Source: Piscinibacter sp. XHJ-5 (GTDB lineage Bacteria; Pseudomonadota; Gammaproteobacteria; Burkholderiales; Burkholderiaceae_C). From it: a stretch of 64,000 bases of DNA. The translations under genes were made by a program, and so were the position numbers. A model generated the notes under the pieces. It made no database searches, had not been told where the DNA came from, and saw only the letters and a list, made by a program, of their open reading frames with translations. The stretch is from the NCBI RefSeq assembly GCF_029855045.1, contig NZ_CP123228.1, forward strand, positions 4,340,001 to 4,404,000. The letters run 5' to 3'. Shown here piece after piece: positions 62,901 through 64,000 of this stretch. Numbering within the stretch: position 1 is the stretch's first letter; each line of letters begins with the position of its first letter.

Positions 62901-64000
62901 TCAACCTGTCCAGCGCAGCCAGTGAAGGCCCAGCGTCCCCGACGCCACCAGTCGCTCACGGCCCTTCAGCCAGCAGCATGCGTCCAGCTTGTCGCCGCTG
63001 TGCAGGCTCGCCACCCAGCAACGCCCGCGCAGGTCGACCACGCGCAGGACGCCCGACTCGAAGACGAAGGCAGCGAACAGGCCGTCGCCGCTCAGGCTGC
63101 ACGACAACGGCCGGTCCTCCGGTCCGGGCCAGTTCAGCACGAACTCACCGTGCTGCGTGCTCCACACGCGGCAGGTGTTGGAGCTGTCTTCCTGCGTCCA
63201 ATGCAAGCCCGAACGGCGGTCTGCCGTCACGGCGCATCGGGCCCAAATGACCTGACCGTCCGTTCCGGCGTAATCCGGCGCCGGCACCCTGAACCATGCC
63301 GAGCTGTCGCCGACGCGCACGCCGACCAGCTTGCGCTGCACCGACACGCCGGCGACATGCAGCATCCTCGGCACCATGGCGATCGGCTCCAGGTCCTTGA
63401 ACCGCAGGATGCGCATGGCATGGCCGGTTGCGACGGCCAGCGTCTCGCCATCAGGCGACAGCGCGCAGCACTGCACGAGCTTGGGCCATTCCTTCAGGCC
63501 AGCCCGGCTCTGAAGGAGTCCGGAGTGGATGTCCCACACGTCGATGCCCGGCTCCCAGCTCAGTGCGGCAACACGCTTCCCATCCGGATGGAACGCGACA
63601 TCGACGACCGGGCGCGAGGACGATTTCAGTCGACGGTGGAGGCGATGGGTCTCGACGTCCCAAATACACGTTGTCCCGTCGTCCGACCCGGTGGCCAGCC
63701 ATCGCGCGCTCGCGTCGAAGGTACATCGGTTCACCTGCTGCTCGTGCTGTCGCCATGTCGCCAGCGGCACGCCGGAACGTGTGTCCCACAGGGTCACGTT
63801 GCCATCGGCATCGCCCGACGCCGCCAGCGTGCCGGCTTCGTTCAAGGCGCCGCATGTCACCGCGGCCGGATGGTCAGGCAGCCGACGTATCAGCGTGCCG
63901 TCCGGTTTCCACAGCGCGACCGATCGATCGGACGAAGCCGTCAGGAGAACGCTTGCGCCGGCAGCGAGAGCCAGATCGACGATCGGGGCCGCATGCCCCT
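62901..64000 (-). CDS. WD40-repeat protein (partial, 5' end outside window)
   Basis: The frame is open to the right edge, giving at least 366 residues. Clear WD40 blades are LLTASSDRSVALWKPDGTLI, AASGDADGNVTLWDTRSG, LATGSDDGTTCIWDVETH and VAALSWEPGIDVWDIHSG. Later blades are more divergent (FVFESGVLRVVDLRG). The end LVASGTLGLHWLRWTG closes the propeller. The missing N-terminus may hold a kinase, TIR, caspase-like or other effector domain, as in bacterial WD40 sensors, or only more blades. The 243 bases between this gene and the SGNH hydrolase show no other feature. Confidence 0.88.
   Translation of the reverse strand, partial: GHAAPIVDLALAAGASVLLTASSDRSVALWKPDGTLIRRLPDHPAAVTCGALNEAGTLAASGDADGNVTLWDTRSGVPLATWRQHEQQVNRCTFDASARWLATGSDDGTTCIWDVETHRLHRRLKSSSRPVVDVAFHPDGKRVAALSWEPGIDVWDIHSGLLQSRAGLKEWPKLVQCCALSPDGETLAVATGHAMRILRFKDLEPIAMVPRMLHVAGVSVQRKLVGVRVGDSSAWFRVPAPDYAGTDGQVIWARCAVTADRRSGLHWTQEDSSNTCRVWSTQHGEFVLNWPGPEDRPLSCSLSGDGLFAAFVFESGVLRVVDLRGRCWVASLHSGDKLDACCWLKGRERLVASGTLGLHWLRWTG

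Overview
The window is a high-GC (roughly 70 percent by eye) bacterial chromosome segment packed with genes. It reads as a betaproteobacterium of the order Burkholderiales, in the Comamonadaceae / Sphaerotilaceae (Rubrivivax-Leptothrix) neighbourhood. The reasons are three Bug/TctC periplasmic receptors, many four-base ATGA or GTGA gene overlaps, H-NS of the short Burkholderiales type, and dispersed GC-rich repeats typical of that group. No rRNA, tRNA, CRISPR array, prophage or intact insertion sequence was seen.

Layout. 1-4369: an RND efflux operon on the minus strand (fusion protein, pump, and the start of an outer-membrane factor cut by the window edge). 4576-8700: a Bug receptor, a small TOPRIM protein and a Gfo/Idh/MocA oxidoreductase, facing a TauD-type dioxygenase and a VOC protein. 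8993-18550: mixed genes, including a possible papain-like cysteine peptidase, a rhomboid protease, a cardiolipin synthase, a secreted M35 metalloprotease coupled to a stand-alone copy of its own N-terminal domain, a secreted beta-helix protein, a cupin, a DUF3995 membrane protein, a lipoprotein and H-NS. 18577-24422: an Lrp regulator divergent from an ABC uptake system, an amino-acid dehydrogenase and 4-hydroxyphenylpyruvate dioxygenase, which fit together as aromatic amino-acid uptake and breakdown. 24635-29229: a lipase-like hydrolase, then modB-modA-modC-modE-tupA for molybdate and tungstate.

29281-38440 is the most structured part. A shikimate/quinate-type catabolic operon (TRAP transporter, shikimate dehydrogenase, BKACE enzyme, two-domain 3-dehydroshikimate dehydratase; TetR gene upstream) lies between two homologous composite repeat arrays in direct orientation. 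A 95-bp MITE-like element sits upstream of the TetR gene. 38637-40498 is a LytS/LytTR two-component pair. 40505-48437 is a CoA-thioester operon (LysR, MaoC-like hydratase, acyl-CoA dehydrogenase, CaiB transferase, MmgE/PrpD, CitE-like lyase, VOC, Bug receptor) that looks built for a branched C5 dicarboxylate such as mesaconate, itaconate or methylsuccinate.

48558-55687: an EF-hand protein, a GMC oxidoreductase, opgG, a small membrane protein, a glycosyltransferase pair (one TreT-like) and a hypothetical gene. 55715-60565: LysR, a DHDPS-family lyase, a Bug receptor, a short-chain dehydrogenase and D(-)-tartrate dehydratase, a tartrate-type catabolic unit. 60776-64000: opgC, an SGNH hydrolase and a WD40-repeat protein cut by the right edge. 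Overall this is a versatile soil or water heterotroph's catabolic region, with substrate-specific transport receptors placed beside the enzymes they feed. Functional assignments rest on reading translated sequence and remembered family motifs; no database search was run.
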